This document shows positions 8,552 to 17,206 of a DNA stretch of 59,797 nucleotides, one piece after another. Below the pieces are notes generated by a model. It was not told the DNA's origin. It saw only the letters and a list, made by a program, of their open reading frames with translations, and did no database searches. Both the position numbers and the translations under genes were made by a program. The stretch spans positions 1 through 59,797 of the forward strand of contig DFZA01000019.1 of NCBI GenBank assembly GCA_002382665.1. The letters are read 5' to 3'. Source of the DNA: Peptococcaceae bacterium UBA4068. GTDB taxonomy: Bacteria > Bacillota > Dehalobacteriia > UBA4068. The first letter of the stretch is position 1. The number at the start of each line of letters is the position of its first letter.

Positions 8552-8579
8552 TTGACATTATCCAATATAGGTATAGTAT
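8552..8579 (+). promoter_or_regulatory. Candidate sigma-A promoter of the L25/Ctc gene
   Basis: TTGACA (8552-8557), 16-base spacer, TAGTAT (8574-8579), 60 bases before the start codon. Confidence 0.55.
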
Positions 8580-8639
8580 TAAAGAAACAATCTAATAATT
8601 GTTATAGATACTGGCGAGAAGCCAAAAGGAGTGTTTTTA

Positions 8640-9221
8640 ATGGAAATTGCAATTTTAAAAGCGATGGAAAGAAGCGAAGAACCGAAAATAGTCAGAAAGG
8701 CTGGTTTTATTCCGGGCGTTCTTAACGAGTCTGGTTCAGCTTCTACCTCTGTGAAATTTGAAATGGCGGCGATGAATAAAATCATTTCAAAACATGGAAT
8801 GAATGCCAAAGTATGGGTTGAATTAGGCGCTGAGAAAAAATTTGGTTTTATTAAGGAAATTCAAAGGCATGCTGTAGAAGATAAAATCATACATGTTACG
8901 ATCCAACTGGTCTCAAAGGATAAAGAGATCAAAATGCAGTTGCCGATTAACTTCCATGGCAATGCTGAATTGGAACACAGGTCTCTGCAGTTACAGGTTT
9001 ACAAATCAGAGGTCGAAGTTACGGCAAAAGCAGCGCTGATGCCTGATGGGGTGATAGTCGACGTCTCGGGCAAAGAATCAGGTGAAAACATCACCGCTGG
9101 CAATTTGAACCTGCCCCCGGAGATCAAAATACTTGATGCGGCTGATGAGATTTATGCCGTTATCAAGGCTATCAAAGAAGAGATAGCTGAAGAAACTAAG
9201 GAAGTTAAACCAGCCGAATAA
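8640..9221 (+). CDS. rplY: 50S ribosomal protein L25/Ctc (TL5 type)
   Basis: Binds 5S rRNA in the large ribosomal subunit; the longer Ctc form is linked to stress in Bacillus. The N-terminal domain has the L25 hallmarks KAGFIPGVL (about residues 20-28) and the FIKEIQRHAVEDKIIHV stretch (about 70-86). The C-terminal TL5 domain shows VDVSGKESGENITAGNLNLP (about 143-162). At 193 residues it matches two-domain Ctc rather than the short enterobacterial L25. I chose the ATG at 8640 with AAAGGAG eight bases upstream; a GTG at 8631 overlaps that site. Some conserved residues are changed (HVTIQLV where HVDFxxV is usual), so it is a divergent member. It is a single gene with a strong terminator. Confidence 0.85.
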   Translation: MEIAILKAMERSEEPKIVRKAGFIPGVLNESGSASTSVKFEMAAMNKIISKHGMNAKVWVELGAEKKFGFIKEIQRHAVEDKIIHVTIQLVSKDKEIKMQLPINFHGNAELEHRSLQLQVYKSEVEVTAKAALMPDGVIVDVSGKESGENITAGNLNLPPEIKILDAADEIYAVIKAIKEEIAEETKEVKPAE

Positions 9222-9264
9222 TAAAGAATCAAGAGATAATATCTTTAAGTCTTAAATGCATCTA

Positions 9265-9310
9265 TAGAATAATAGCCTCCCAAAATTACTTTTGGGAGGC
9301 TATTATTCTA
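9265..9310. terminator. Bidirectional terminator, 21-bp perfect stem
   Basis: Arms at 9265-9285 and 9290-9310 pair without mismatch around a TTAC loop. It separates the L25 and NudC genes, which converge here. Confidence 0.85.
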
Positions 9311-9346
9311 TATCCGGACAGACAACAATAAGTCACCGTTGTCTGT

Positions 9347-10204
9347 TTAAGTAGTGCCGGGAGTTGCTCCGGCACCGTAGCCGTTCTTAAATGCCACGAT
9401 CATTTCCCGGGTAAGACTAATTCCATCTTCTTCTTCAATAATTTCATTTCTGGAAAACCAATCAGCCGCTGCCAACTCCGTTGTATCTAAGGTAATGGTA
9501 TCTGTACCGTCAAGTTCGGCGAAAAAGCCCAACAGCAGATTGCTGGCAAAAGCCCAGGGCTGGCTTTTGTAGTAAGTAATATTTTTTACTTTTAACCCGG
9601 CCTCTTCCATGACCTCTCGCCTGACTGTTTCTTCCGCGCTTTCGCCGATTTCCGTAAAGCCGGCGATCAGCGCGTGCCGTTTATATTCTCTTTCCGCGTA
9701 TATTGTCATGAGGATTTTATCATTATTGGTCACGGCGACAATCACCGCCGGAGCAATGCAGGGGTAAACTGTGTTATGACAACCGTCGCAGCGTAACATT
9801 CTTTCTTTATGATCGTGTTGCAGCAAAGCGCCGCAACTGCCGCAGTAACGGTTATTCCGGTACCAGTTGGCCAGATGATAAGCGGTGGCGACGGCAAAGG
9901 ACAGGTCTTTGGGCAACGCGCCGCGGAAGTTACTGATATTTTGATATTGATAAGGTGATATATTAAAGGTTTGCACGGTATCCGCAAGGAAGTAATCAGT
10001 TTCGTCAATGGCAAAAAGATAGCGGAGAGGCAGTTCCTGCTTAACGCTATCCTCGATTTGATAATAAAATGGTATCTGTAATTGATTATTCTGATATGAT
10101 GCCAGAACCTGGTTTTGATAAAAGAAGAAAATGCGGCTGTTTATTAAAGGTTCTTTTTCGCTGTATTCGCAGTTATATGTCTTGGGATAAATATCCTGTA
10201 TCAT
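9347..10204 (-). CDS. nudC: NAD(+) diphosphatase / NAD-decapping Nudix hydrolase
   Basis: Hydrolyses NADH/NAD+ to NMN(H) and AMP and, in characterised homologues, removes NAD caps from RNA. A four-Cys zinc ribbon (CGSCG and CDGCH, about residues 118-140) precedes a full Nudix box that begins GFTEIGESAEETVRREV and ends MEEAGL. The NudC-specific motif SQPWAF follows it. About 285 residues is normal for the family. The ATG at 10204 has GGGAGG nine bases upstream; the preceding TTG codon is not needed. It acts in the cytosol and appears to be a single gene. The 10205-10506 gap upstream is AT-rich with no gene seen. Confidence 0.92.
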   Translation of the reverse strand: MIQDIYPKTYNCEYSEKEPLINSRIFFFYQNQVLASYQNNQLQIPFYYQIEDSVKQELPLRYLFAIDETDYFLADTVQTFNISPYQYQNISNFRGALPKDLSFAVATAYHLANWYRNNRYCGSCGALLQHDHKERMLRCDGCHNTVYPCIAPAVIVAVTNNDKILMTIYAEREYKRHALIAGFTEIGESAEETVRREVMEEAGLKVKNITYYKSQPWAFASNLLLGFFAELDGTDTITLDTTELAAADWFSRNEIIEEEDGISLTREMIVAFKNGYGAGATPGTT

Positions 10205-10506
10205 CAAAAATGCCTCCCTTGATTGCGGATATGCGGATTTTTTTAGTCTTTGCGTGCGGAGTTACTCCATGGCTATTGTATATTTCAGTCTAATACTTTC
10301 GACTTATCATGGCATAATTATACCATGTTTACTCACACAGGGAACACCTTAAGCCGTTAAAATCTGCTGAAACTCATTTGTGCAATAAAGAATAAAACTA
10401 AAAACAACATGTATTAATGATTATATGTTATTTTATATTTGCGGAAGAAGAGCTAAAAGGTGCATTTTTGAGGTAAGTAGAGCCAAAGGTATCGGCCTAT
10501 AATTTG

Positions 10507-11190
10507 TTATTGTGCCGGCGTAGCTTCGTTGTTCTCCGGACTGCGTATCTTCTGCACATGACGAAAAAGCTTATTTACTTCTCTCACAATCATTCCCACA
10601 AAGACAGCAGCGGCCAACGTTCCTTCTCTGACCCCTTCGATTCCTCCGAGGAAGCAGAGCGACAGTATACTGGCAATGACAACAAGGCTTATATCAAACA
10701 AAACCTTCATGCTGGCGAATTTAATCTGAGTTACCTTACATATTGCAAGAACAAATCCTTCGGCGGCAAGAGTAACTACATTCGCCATCACCTCAAAGCT
10801 GCATCCGATACCCACGAGACCAATGCCCAGAGCACAAAGCAGCCATTGCTGTATATAGGATGTGTATGCGATATTCTGAATAGCGAAAATCGCAAAATCC
10901 GTCAGGTACCCGAACAAAATTGCAGCCGGAAGCTGCAGCAGCTGAATCGGAGCATAGTCCTTCCTGAGTATCACAATCTGTAGCGCAATAAAGACGCAAT
11001 GCATCAATATTATAATATTGCCGACTGTTAGCGGCGAAAATAGACTTATGACATACGGCACACTGAAAATCGGAGTAGTGCCAATGTTTGCTTTGATGGA
11101 AAAAGCAACGCCAAATGCCATTATTGTCAGCCCGATTATCAGCAATATGTATTTCTTAACTAATTCTATGATGTCCCCTTTTTTCTTCAT
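10507..11190 (-). CDS. YitT/YczE-like integral membrane protein
   Basis: A protein of about 227 residues with five to six membrane segments. The motif MAFGVAFSIKANIGTTPIFSVPY (first part about residues 20-30) is typical of the YczE/YyaS/YitT-like (DUF6198-type) family, whose N-termini carry a conserved small-residue GxxxxxxAxxGxxP pattern. Function in the family is not settled; some members are linked to transport or antibiotic production. Only the stop-proximal tail (HVQKIRSPENNEATPAQ) is hydrophilic. A weak purine-rich site (AGAAAGAAG) precedes the ATG. It stands alone. Confidence 0.75.
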   Translation of the reverse strand: MKKKGDIIELVKKYILLIIGLTIMAFGVAFSIKANIGTTPIFSVPYVISLFSPLTVGNIIILMHCVFIALQIVILRKDYAPIQLLQLPAAILFGYLTDFAIFAIQNIAYTSYIQQWLLCALGIGLVGIGCSFEVMANVVTLAAEGFVLAICKVTQIKFASMKVLFDISLVVIASILSLCFLGGIEGVREGTLAAAVFVGMIVREVNKLFRHVQKIRSPENNEATPAQ

Positions 11191-11347
11191 CAATTATTCT
11201 TCTTTCTGCAGACTTTAGTTTATCGCATCAAGCTGATTTGTCAATAATCAAATTGCAATGTTGGACTTGCCTCTTAGGCTAATCTGTACTTTGATCGTTA
11301 CTTCACAGGTTATATTTATTATATCATATCCGCTGACGTGGATATTG

Positions 11348-11600
11348 CTGGCTTTTCCCTTAATGGGAAAAGCTTTAGCTTAAATAGGCGCTTAGTCACG
11401 AAATCAAAGATTTCGGCCTATGCAGCTTATCTAGCCGGATTTTCCCTCTCGGGAAAACCTCCGCTATATATAGGCGCTCAGCCTCGAAATCAAAGATTTC
11501 GGCCTATGCAGCTTATCTAGCCGGATTTTCCCTCTCGGGAAAACCTCCGCTATATATAGGCGCTTAGTCACGAAATCAAAGATTTCGGCCTATGCAGCTA
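11348..11600. repeat. 86-bp tandem repeat with two hairpins per unit
   Basis: Units start at 11391, 11477 and 11563 (period 86), the last partial, and are preceded by a diverged partial unit (11348-11390). Each unit holds CGAAATC-aaa-GATTTCG and TTTTCCC-tctc-GGGAAAA inverted repeats. Open frames through the array only reflect the repeat and I do not call them genes. A related hairpin occurs at 48067-48102. The remainder of the 11191-11881 gap shows no convincing gene. Confidence 0.85.
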
Positions 11601-11823
11601 TTATATCACAAAACTTTTGTTTATTAAAAAGGTCGTTGTCACTTTTCGTCCCTGTGGCCAAGCTGGCTGACAGCATCGCGGCATTATCTGCCGTTATCAG
11701 CAGCGAAGTGACAGCAAGCGTTATCATCGCAGCCAGCAGCTTCTCCCGCCCCAAAAAAAATATTATCCGGTGCATCTATATAGTCTTCCTTGATCATAAG
11801 TGGCTAAAACAAATAACCTTAAA

Positions 11824-11852
11824 ATAAAGACACGTCAGAGACGTGTCTTTAT
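11824..11852 (-). terminator. Terminator of the SLH/GLUG gene
   Basis: ATAAAGACACGTC pairs with its complement around an AGA loop, followed on the minus strand by an A/T-rich tail. It lies 30 bases after the stop codon of the 11882-14107 gene. Confidence 0.75.
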
Positions 11853-11881
11853 CTTTTGCTTAATTTAGATTCAGTTGATAT

Positions 11882-14107
11882 TTACCTGAGGGACGGGTAG
11901 TTTCCGGTTGTAAAGTTCCAGATACTTGTAAAGTTCCAGCCAACATAGGTGGACTGTGTCTTCATCTCGGTTGTTGTTTTGGGAATGCCTCTACCGGTAT
12001 CGCTTCTGCCGGAAGTATTTTTGTCATAATATGAGCTTGATACTGTCCCGCCGTTGTTATAGCCCAGCAGACCACCGATATTATTATAGCCGGTTACGCT
12101 TCCCGTCGCATAGCTTTCGGAGATTATTCCCTCGTTCCACCCGACCAGGCCGCCCTCATTTCCGTTAGCAAATACTGAAATACCGGAAAAACAATATATG
12201 ATAATGCCACCTGATATGTTTTTCCCGACTACACCGCCGGCCATCGCTCCTGCTGTAACATCACCGGTACCCCCGGATGAGCAGCGGGATACCATACCGG
12301 TATTGTTGCCGACAATGCCGCCAACATAGTCGTCAGCTTCTATTTCCGCTGATGAATAGCAGCGGGTTACTGTTCCGCTACTGGTACTGAAACCGACAAT
12401 CCCCCCTACGTGATCATCAGCCGAAATATTTACACTCGATGAACACATATTAATCATTCCGTCATTTCTGCCGGATATTCCGCCTACACTAGAATAGATG
12501 GTTTCTATATTACCTGTTACGTTGACCGTTATTATAGAGGCCGTGCTTTTTGTTTGCGCAAATAGACCAACATAGTTACCCGTACTCTCACTTATATTCA
12601 CAGTTACGGTATTACCGTATCCGTACAGGGTTCCGTAGAAACCGCTGGTAATATAGGCATTTTCTGCAAGTGTGATATTTGAGGTAAGTTTGAAATATTT
12701 GTTTGAAGTAGGTACCGTGTTTAGTAGCATAAACTGTGTGGCTGTTGCGATCTGGTAGGGATCTGTTGCAATTCCCGTACCGCCGGCAAAAGCATAGGTT
12801 ACCGGTCCGATAGCTGCACTGGTGGCGCTGCCGCCCGCTGAGCCGCTGGCTGTTACTTTAAGCTTGAGGTATTTGCCCTCGATGCTTGATGGAATCACGT
12901 AGGAGGATGAAGTAGCGCCCGCAATATTGACATAATTTCCGCCGGCAGTTGATGCGCTCATCCACTGATAGGACAACGTTGCAGCGGGAGACGGCACTCC
13001 CCCAAAATACATAATCATGCCCGCTCTGACCGTCTGACCTATTACCGGATCACCGTTTACATTCACTGAACCAATGGAAGGTTTTAAAATGACTACCAAT
13101 GAATACGTTAGGTTTACTCTTATGTTGATGTGTTTTATATCCGTACCGTCGGAAACGGTGACGACAAAGTCATCCATCAGGTTGGTTGTAATATCGTCGG
13201 AGATATAACTGATCTTGCCATCGGCTGTCAGCTCTGCCGTGCCATGCGGGGTGGAATAGGGCAATGTCTGGCCATTGATTGCCACGACCGTCAAAACGTC
13301 CCCGTCAATGTCTAAGGCCAGCTGATCGGCTTCAATCACCAGCGCGGTCTGCTCAGAAACCGCAAATTCAACGGGATTTGCCAGCGCGGTCGGCGCTGTG
13401 TTTTCCGTCGTTTCCGGTTCGGTTTCCGGATCGGTTTCTGTGCCCGTACCTGTGCCAGTTGTGGGCGCAGCTATAAAGCCATCATAAAGCCTGTTTACAA
13501 GCAAAATACTCTGTTCTACAGTTGTCTTGCCGTTGGGATCTACCCGATTATTCCCGACCCCTTTCATAATATTCAGGCTGTTGGCGATCCTGATATCAGC
13601 AAGAGCCCAGGCGGCAATGTCGTCCTGATCTGCAAATGTGATGGATTCGCTACCGCTAACATCGGAGTATGATTTGCCGGCAAGCTGATCCAACACCCTG
13701 GCACTGCGCATCATCATCGCGGCAATTTCCTGCCTTGTTATCGACGATAACGGTGCAAACTCTGTCGCAGATACGCCATTTACGATACCAAGCTGATAGG
13801 CTTTTGTTACATACTCATTATTGATGTCCTGGAAAGGGTTGGTAATCGTAACCGTCACCGGTGAACCGAGTGTTGTTTCCACCATATTGACGATCTGCAT
13901 GCAAAACAGCACGCGGCTGATATTTCCCTGATAGTTGCTGTCGGCAGCTGTGAGGATCAGGCCTTTGCCGCGCGCTTCGTTTACTTCCGCTTGCGCCCAA
14001 TTGCTGGGCTCGCTTGCCGCAAAAACAATATAGCTGCTCTGCAACATCACAAATGTCATTAAAATAATAACCAATACCAGCTTAAAGATATTTGTTTTTT
14101 TCTCCAT
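11882..14107 (-). CDS. SLH-anchored surface protein with cadherin-like and GLUG repeats
   Basis: A secreted, wall-attached protein of 741 residues. Order: signal peptide (1-31, ending VFAAS), three SLH repeats (about 35-212; ITRQEIAAMMMRSARVLD and TTVEQSILLVNRLYDG are the usual SLH helices), a Thr/Glu/Pro linker (TETDPETEPETTENT), a cadherin/VCBS-like domain (about 235-330, DIDGDVLTVVAING), an Ig-like domain (about 335-440, LSYQWMSAS), then several GLUG motifs (VGGIVG, GGLVGWNEG; about 560-690). GLUG repeats occur in peptidases and adhesins; no enzyme domain is visible, so adhesion or scaffold function is inferred. GGGAGG precedes the ATG. The lipoprotein gene lies 40 bases upstream in the same direction. 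Confidence 0.88.
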   Translation of the reverse strand: MEKKTNIFKLVLVIILMTFVMLQSSYIVFAASEPSNWAQAEVNEARGKGLILTAADSNYQGNISRVLFCMQIVNMVETTLGSPVTVTITNPFQDINNEYVTKAYQLGIVNGVSATEFAPLSSITRQEIAAMMMRSARVLDQLAGKSYSDVSGSESITFADQDDIAAWALADIRIANSLNIMKGVGNNRVDPNGKTTVEQSILLVNRLYDGFIAAPTTGTGTGTETDPETEPETTENTAPTALANPVEFAVSEQTALVIEADQLALDIDGDVLTVVAINGQTLPYSTPHGTAELTADGKISYISDDITTNLMDDFVVTVSDGTDIKHINIRVNLTYSLVVILKPSIGSVNVNGDPVIGQTVRAGMIMYFGGVPSPAATLSYQWMSASTAGGNYVNIAGATSSSYVIPSSIEGKYLKLKVTASGSAGGSATSAAIGPVTYAFAGGTGIATDPYQIATATQFMLLNTVPTSNKYFKLTSNITLAENAYITSGFYGTLYGYGNTVTVNISESTGNYVGLFAQTKSTASIITVNVTGNIETIYSSVGGISGRNDGMINMCSSSVNISADDHVGGIVGFSTSSGTVTRCYSSAEIEADDYVGGIVGNNTGMVSRCSSGGTGDVTAGAMAGGVVGKNISGGIIIYCFSGISVFANGNEGGLVGWNEGIISESYATGSVTGYNNIGGLLGYNNGGTVSSSYYDKNTSGRSDTGRGIPKTTTEMKTQSTYVGWNFTSIWNFTTGNYPSLR

Positions 14108-14147
14108 CTTATCCTCCCTTAATAGCGCTTTTCAAAATGGGTGCAAA

Positions 14148-14669
14148 TTAATTGCCCATGCCTATGGAAATAAGATTTTTGCCTCCATCGTAGAGATTGT
14201 TTGCAGTTACCATCACGGTTACATTCATTCCATCTGCGGTACCCATTATCATAGCCATATCTTCTGTTTGCTGTTCAGCTACCTCATCCAGCGAAGTATT
14301 TTCTTTGTAGTATTTGATAACGTCAGAAATGCTGTCATCGGTTACAATAGCCACGGCATATCCTTCCCCTTCTTTGCCGGCCAGCATTACACGTCCATTC
14401 GGATATATAGGGATAATATCTGATGGATAGCCTTCGGGAAGATCAACCGAACCTTCCATGCCTACCTCAAAACTGGTTTTACCGTCATTGCTCTCATATT
14501 CAACTTTGTTGCCGTCACTTTTTATTGTGGCATCCTCCGCATTGATTTCGGTTTTCTCGTCATCTGTGGACTGTGCTGCCTCATCGGAGTTTCCCGAACA
14601 GGCAGATAGAAACAATACGGCTGAGAGCATAAGTATCAGAACCAACAGTGAAAAATCCTTCTTTTTCAT
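14148..14669 (-). CDS. Putative lipoprotein
   Basis: A 173-residue exported protein with a clear lipoprotein signal: positively charged MKKKD start, hydrophobic core and lipobox LSAC at residues 21-24, so Cys24 would be lipidated and the rest exposed outside the membrane. After a Ser/Asp/Glu-rich linker (residues 25-60) a small alpha/beta domain follows with DLPEGYPSDIIPIYPNGRVM. That phrase, together with a later tyrosine-containing helix (IKYYKENTS), resembles uncharacterised lipoproteins of Firmicutes. It is probably transcribed with the downstream SLH protein gene (gap 40 bases). Function unknown. Confidence 0.8.
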   Translation of the reverse strand: MKKKDFSLLVLILMLSAVLFLSACSGNSDEAAQSTDDEKTEINAEDATIKSDGNKVEYESNDGKTSFEVGMEGSVDLPEGYPSDIIPIYPNGRVMLAGKEGEGYAVAIVTDDSISDVIKYYKENTSLDEVAEQQTEDMAMIMGTADGMNVTVMVTANNLYDGGKNLISIGMGN

Positions 14670-14748
14670 GATATTTCCCTCCGATATATAGTTGTTTCAA
14701 TAATTATATAAAACTACGGGTTAAATACTCAAGTATCGTAGGTCACTG

Positions 14749-14778
14749 CTTGCGTGACTTTCAGTTACACTTTATAAT
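14749..14778 (+). promoter_or_regulatory. Candidate promoter of the 7TM kinase gene
   Basis: TTGCGT (14749-14754), 18-base spacer and a perfect TATAAT (14773-14778), 50 bases before the TTG start. Imperfect GTCACT / GTGACT repeats around the -35 box could bind a regulator. Confidence 0.5.
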
Positions 14779-14828
14779 AGAAACAAATGGAGCCACGTCT
14801 GAGGGGAGAAGAAGGAGGTAGTATTCGT

Positions 14829-16550
14829 TTGGACCTGACATTTGCTTATGAAACTTACTATCTGATCCTTTTGAATTTGACTTCTATATTCATACTTATT
14901 TTTGTTAATTTTGCTATTTGGCTAAAGGCAAAAAAAATCCCGCTGCTATACTCTTATCTTGTAACGCAGGGGCTTCTTCTTGTTTGGATGGTCTTTAAAA
15001 TATTGAAGAACGTGGCGCCTGATATAGGCCTGAAATATTTATTTGTAGTATTGCAATATGTGGGGATATGTTTTTTGGGCGAGGCCTTTTTAATATTCGC
15101 TTTTCTATATCTGACGGGAAAGCTGCCCGCTGTTAAATACATCATACTTATGGGCATTGTACCGCTTTTAACGCTGTTTTTATTGATTACCAATCCTTAC
15201 CATTCGCTCTTCTATTCCCATTTTGATTTTTGGGGCGACAGCTTCGGCATCGTTTTCTATATTCATCAGGCATATAATTACCTACTGATACTGGCAGGCA
15301 TTTTCCTTTGTGTAAAAGTATCCAAAAGTTATTTCGGCGAAAGGCGCAAACGGGCCTTATTGTTTTCGATCGCCATACTTATCCCTCTGGCTGCGAACAT
15401 TATTTATGTATTTGGATGGTTTGAGCCACTGTTTGGGTTTTGGCCACCATGTGATATTACACCGATTTCCTGTAATATTTCTCTGATGTTGTTTGCGCTG
15501 GCAATCTTCAGATACCGTTTCTTTGATGATATCAAGATTGCCCGCAGAAAAGCCCTGGCATCAATCCCTGATGCTATCCTCCTGTTGGATGCCGATGAGC
15601 AGATCATTGATTTCAATGACACTTTTAAAAGATTGTTTGAAGGCGGTTTTTTGTATGCCAAAGAAGAAGCCGGGATTATTAAAAAGATAGCAGACAATCC
15701 TCAGCTCGTTTTGTTTGATCCGGCCGGGTTTATTGCTCTTGCCCCCAAAAACTTCGATATTACCTATGAAACCGAAACCGGCTTTTATTATCGGGCTATC
15801 CGCCAGCCGGTTATAATAGGGGAGATTATCCGCGGATATTCCTTAAGATTTATAGACATTACACTCAAACAGGCGATCATGAACAATACGGAAAATAAAA
15901 ATAAAATGCTTTTATTGCTTAATAAAAAATTGGCAGAACAAACCTCTATATGCAGAAATCTCGCCATAACACGCGTGCGAAATCTGATAGCCGAAGAAGC
16001 CCACGACGTGCTTGGGCATTCCGTTATACTGGTTATTTCAATTCTTGAGGCAGCGCGGCTGTCCTTGGGCAAACCGGGCTTTTATCTAAAAAATTCCCTA
16101 AATCAGGCAACAGGCATATTAAAAGAATGCATGAAAAAACGCTCATTTTCAGGATATGCCTATATGGCTTCCGACGCCCGTCTAATTGATAGAATCAACA
16201 GCCTGATCGATACGGCCGGTACAGCCTTGGTTCCTGTAGAACTTACGGTCTCCGGCAATATCCGGGCGCTGGCGGCGGACTGCGAAACTGAAATATTCAG
16301 GCTTTGCCGTGAAGGTATCACTAACGCAATCCGCCACGGTAAAGCCTGTAAAATAGATATTATCCTCCGTTTTTGCCCCCAAGAGATCATGGTTTATGTC
16401 ATTGACGACGGAATCGGATGTGAAAAAATCTGCAAAGGTATGGGTATAGCGGGTATTGAAAACAGGCTTGCGGCCATCGGCGGCTCCTTAACCTGCGGTT
16501 CCTACGACACTCAGGGATTTTTCCTCCAGGCAGTGATCCCCGTCAGATGA
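14829..16550 (+). CDS. Sensor histidine kinase, N-terminal 7TM and NarL-type (HisKA_3-like) core
   Basis: A membrane sensor that autophosphorylates and passes phosphate to a response regulator. Seven hydrophobic segments fill residues 1-230 (7TM histidine-kinase sensor type), a PAS-like region follows (about 240-370; ALASIPDAILLLDADEQIID), then the dimerisation box RNLIAEEAHDVLGHSV with phospho-acceptor His392, and a complete HATPase domain (N box EGITNAIRHGKA, G1 DDGIGC, G2 GMGIAGIENR). An upstream ATG at 14787 is in frame, but AGGAGGT (14813-14819) lies nine bases before the TTG at 14829, so I use that start. The 3' end overlaps the convergent regulator gene by 8 bases. Confidence 0.88.
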   Translation: MDLTFAYETYYLILLNLTSIFILIFVNFAIWLKAKKIPLLYSYLVTQGLLLVWMVFKILKNVAPDIGLKYLFVVLQYVGICFLGEAFLIFAFLYLTGKLPAVKYIILMGIVPLLTLFLLITNPYHSLFYSHFDFWGDSFGIVFYIHQAYNYLLILAGIFLCVKVSKSYFGERRKRALLFSIAILIPLAANIIYVFGWFEPLFGFWPPCDITPISCNISLMLFALAIFRYRFFDDIKIARRKALASIPDAILLLDADEQIIDFNDTFKRLFEGGFLYAKEEAGIIKKIADNPQLVLFDPAGFIALAPKNFDITYETETGFYYRAIRQPVIIGEIIRGYSLRFIDITLKQAIMNNTENKNKMLLLLNKKLAEQTSICRNLAITRVRNLIAEEAHDVLGHSVILVISILEAARLSLGKPGFYLKNSLNQATGILKECMKKRSFSGYAYMASDARLIDRINSLIDTAGTALVPVELTVSGNIRALAADCETEIFRLCREGITNAIRHGKACKIDIILRFCPQEIMVYVIDDGIGCEKICKGMGIAGIENRLAAIGGSLTCGSYDTQGFFLQAVIPVR

Positions 16551-17205
16551 GATTGTTTTTCAGGGCGAATACCGCGATCTGAGTACGGTCTTTTTGTTCT
16601 GTAACGCTCAATATTCTTGATATCCTGTTTTTGATTGTTCCCTCAGAAAAGTTCAGTGCCTCGGCAATCTCTCTGTTGCTCTTGCCGCTGACCAAAAGCC
16701 GTATGATTTTGCGGTCGGTATAATCCAGCCCATATTCGTCATACAAATTTTCGGCCGCATTAAGTTGCGCCGGTTTTACATGAGGCAGATCCATCATCTG
16801 TCTGCGTAATATTGAATGGATACTATCATGGGCAACAAACAGCCCGTTGCATACACATTTTATAGCCATTACCAGCATTTGCGGTTTGATATCTTTCATG
16901 ACATATCCGTCCGCTCCGCTGCTGTAAGCGTTCAGCACATTTTTTTCATCACCAAAGGTGGTCAGCATGATAACCTTGATATCCGGAAACTGCCTTTTAA
17001 TGATATTTAAAGCATATGCCCCATCAAATTCCGGCATCCTGATGTCCAAAAGTACTAGATCAGGGCTTTTTTCTTTGCAGATTTGCAAAATATCTTGGCC
17101 ATTTCCCGCTTCCCCAACAACTGCAATTTCGTTATCCTGCGCAAGAATTAGCGCAAGCATTTCCCGCAGCAGCGTCTGGTCATCAGCTATAGCGATTCTA
17201 ATCAT
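16543..17205 (-). CDS. NarL/FixJ-family response regulator
   Basis: A 220-residue DNA-binding regulator. The receiver domain (1-120) has IADDQ at the acidic pocket, the phospho-accepting Asp in LVLLDIRMP (about residue 54), Thr in MLTTFGD and the Lys in VMKDIKP. The C-terminal LuxR-type helix-turn-helix reads SGKSNREIAEALNFSEGTIK (about 175-194). It is preceded by one base after the stop of the pseudo-kinase gene, so both are one transcript, with AGAGGAG overlapping the end of that gene. The only complete kinase nearby is the convergent 7TM kinase, the probable phosphate donor. Confidence 0.9.
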   Translation of the reverse strand: MIRIAIADDQTLLREMLALILAQDNEIAVVGEAGNGQDILQICKEKSPDLVLLDIRMPEFDGAYALNIIKRQFPDIKVIMLTTFGDEKNVLNAYSSGADGYVMKDIKPQMLVMAIKCVCNGLFVAHDSIHSILRRQMMDLPHVKPAQLNAAENLYDEYGLDYTDRKIIRLLVSGKSNREIAEALNFSEGTIKNRISRILSVTEQKDRTQIAVFALKNNLI

Positions 17206-17206
17206 G

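Noticed and set aside
11348..11600. CRISPR array
   Set aside because: The units are 86 bp contiguous repeats without unique spacers, and no cas genes are near.
11590..11775. 61-residue minus-strand frame with a hydrophobic stretch and AAGGAAG upstream
   Set aside because: It overlaps the hairpin array, has no recognisable relatives, and the ribosome site is distant. Left undecided and not called.
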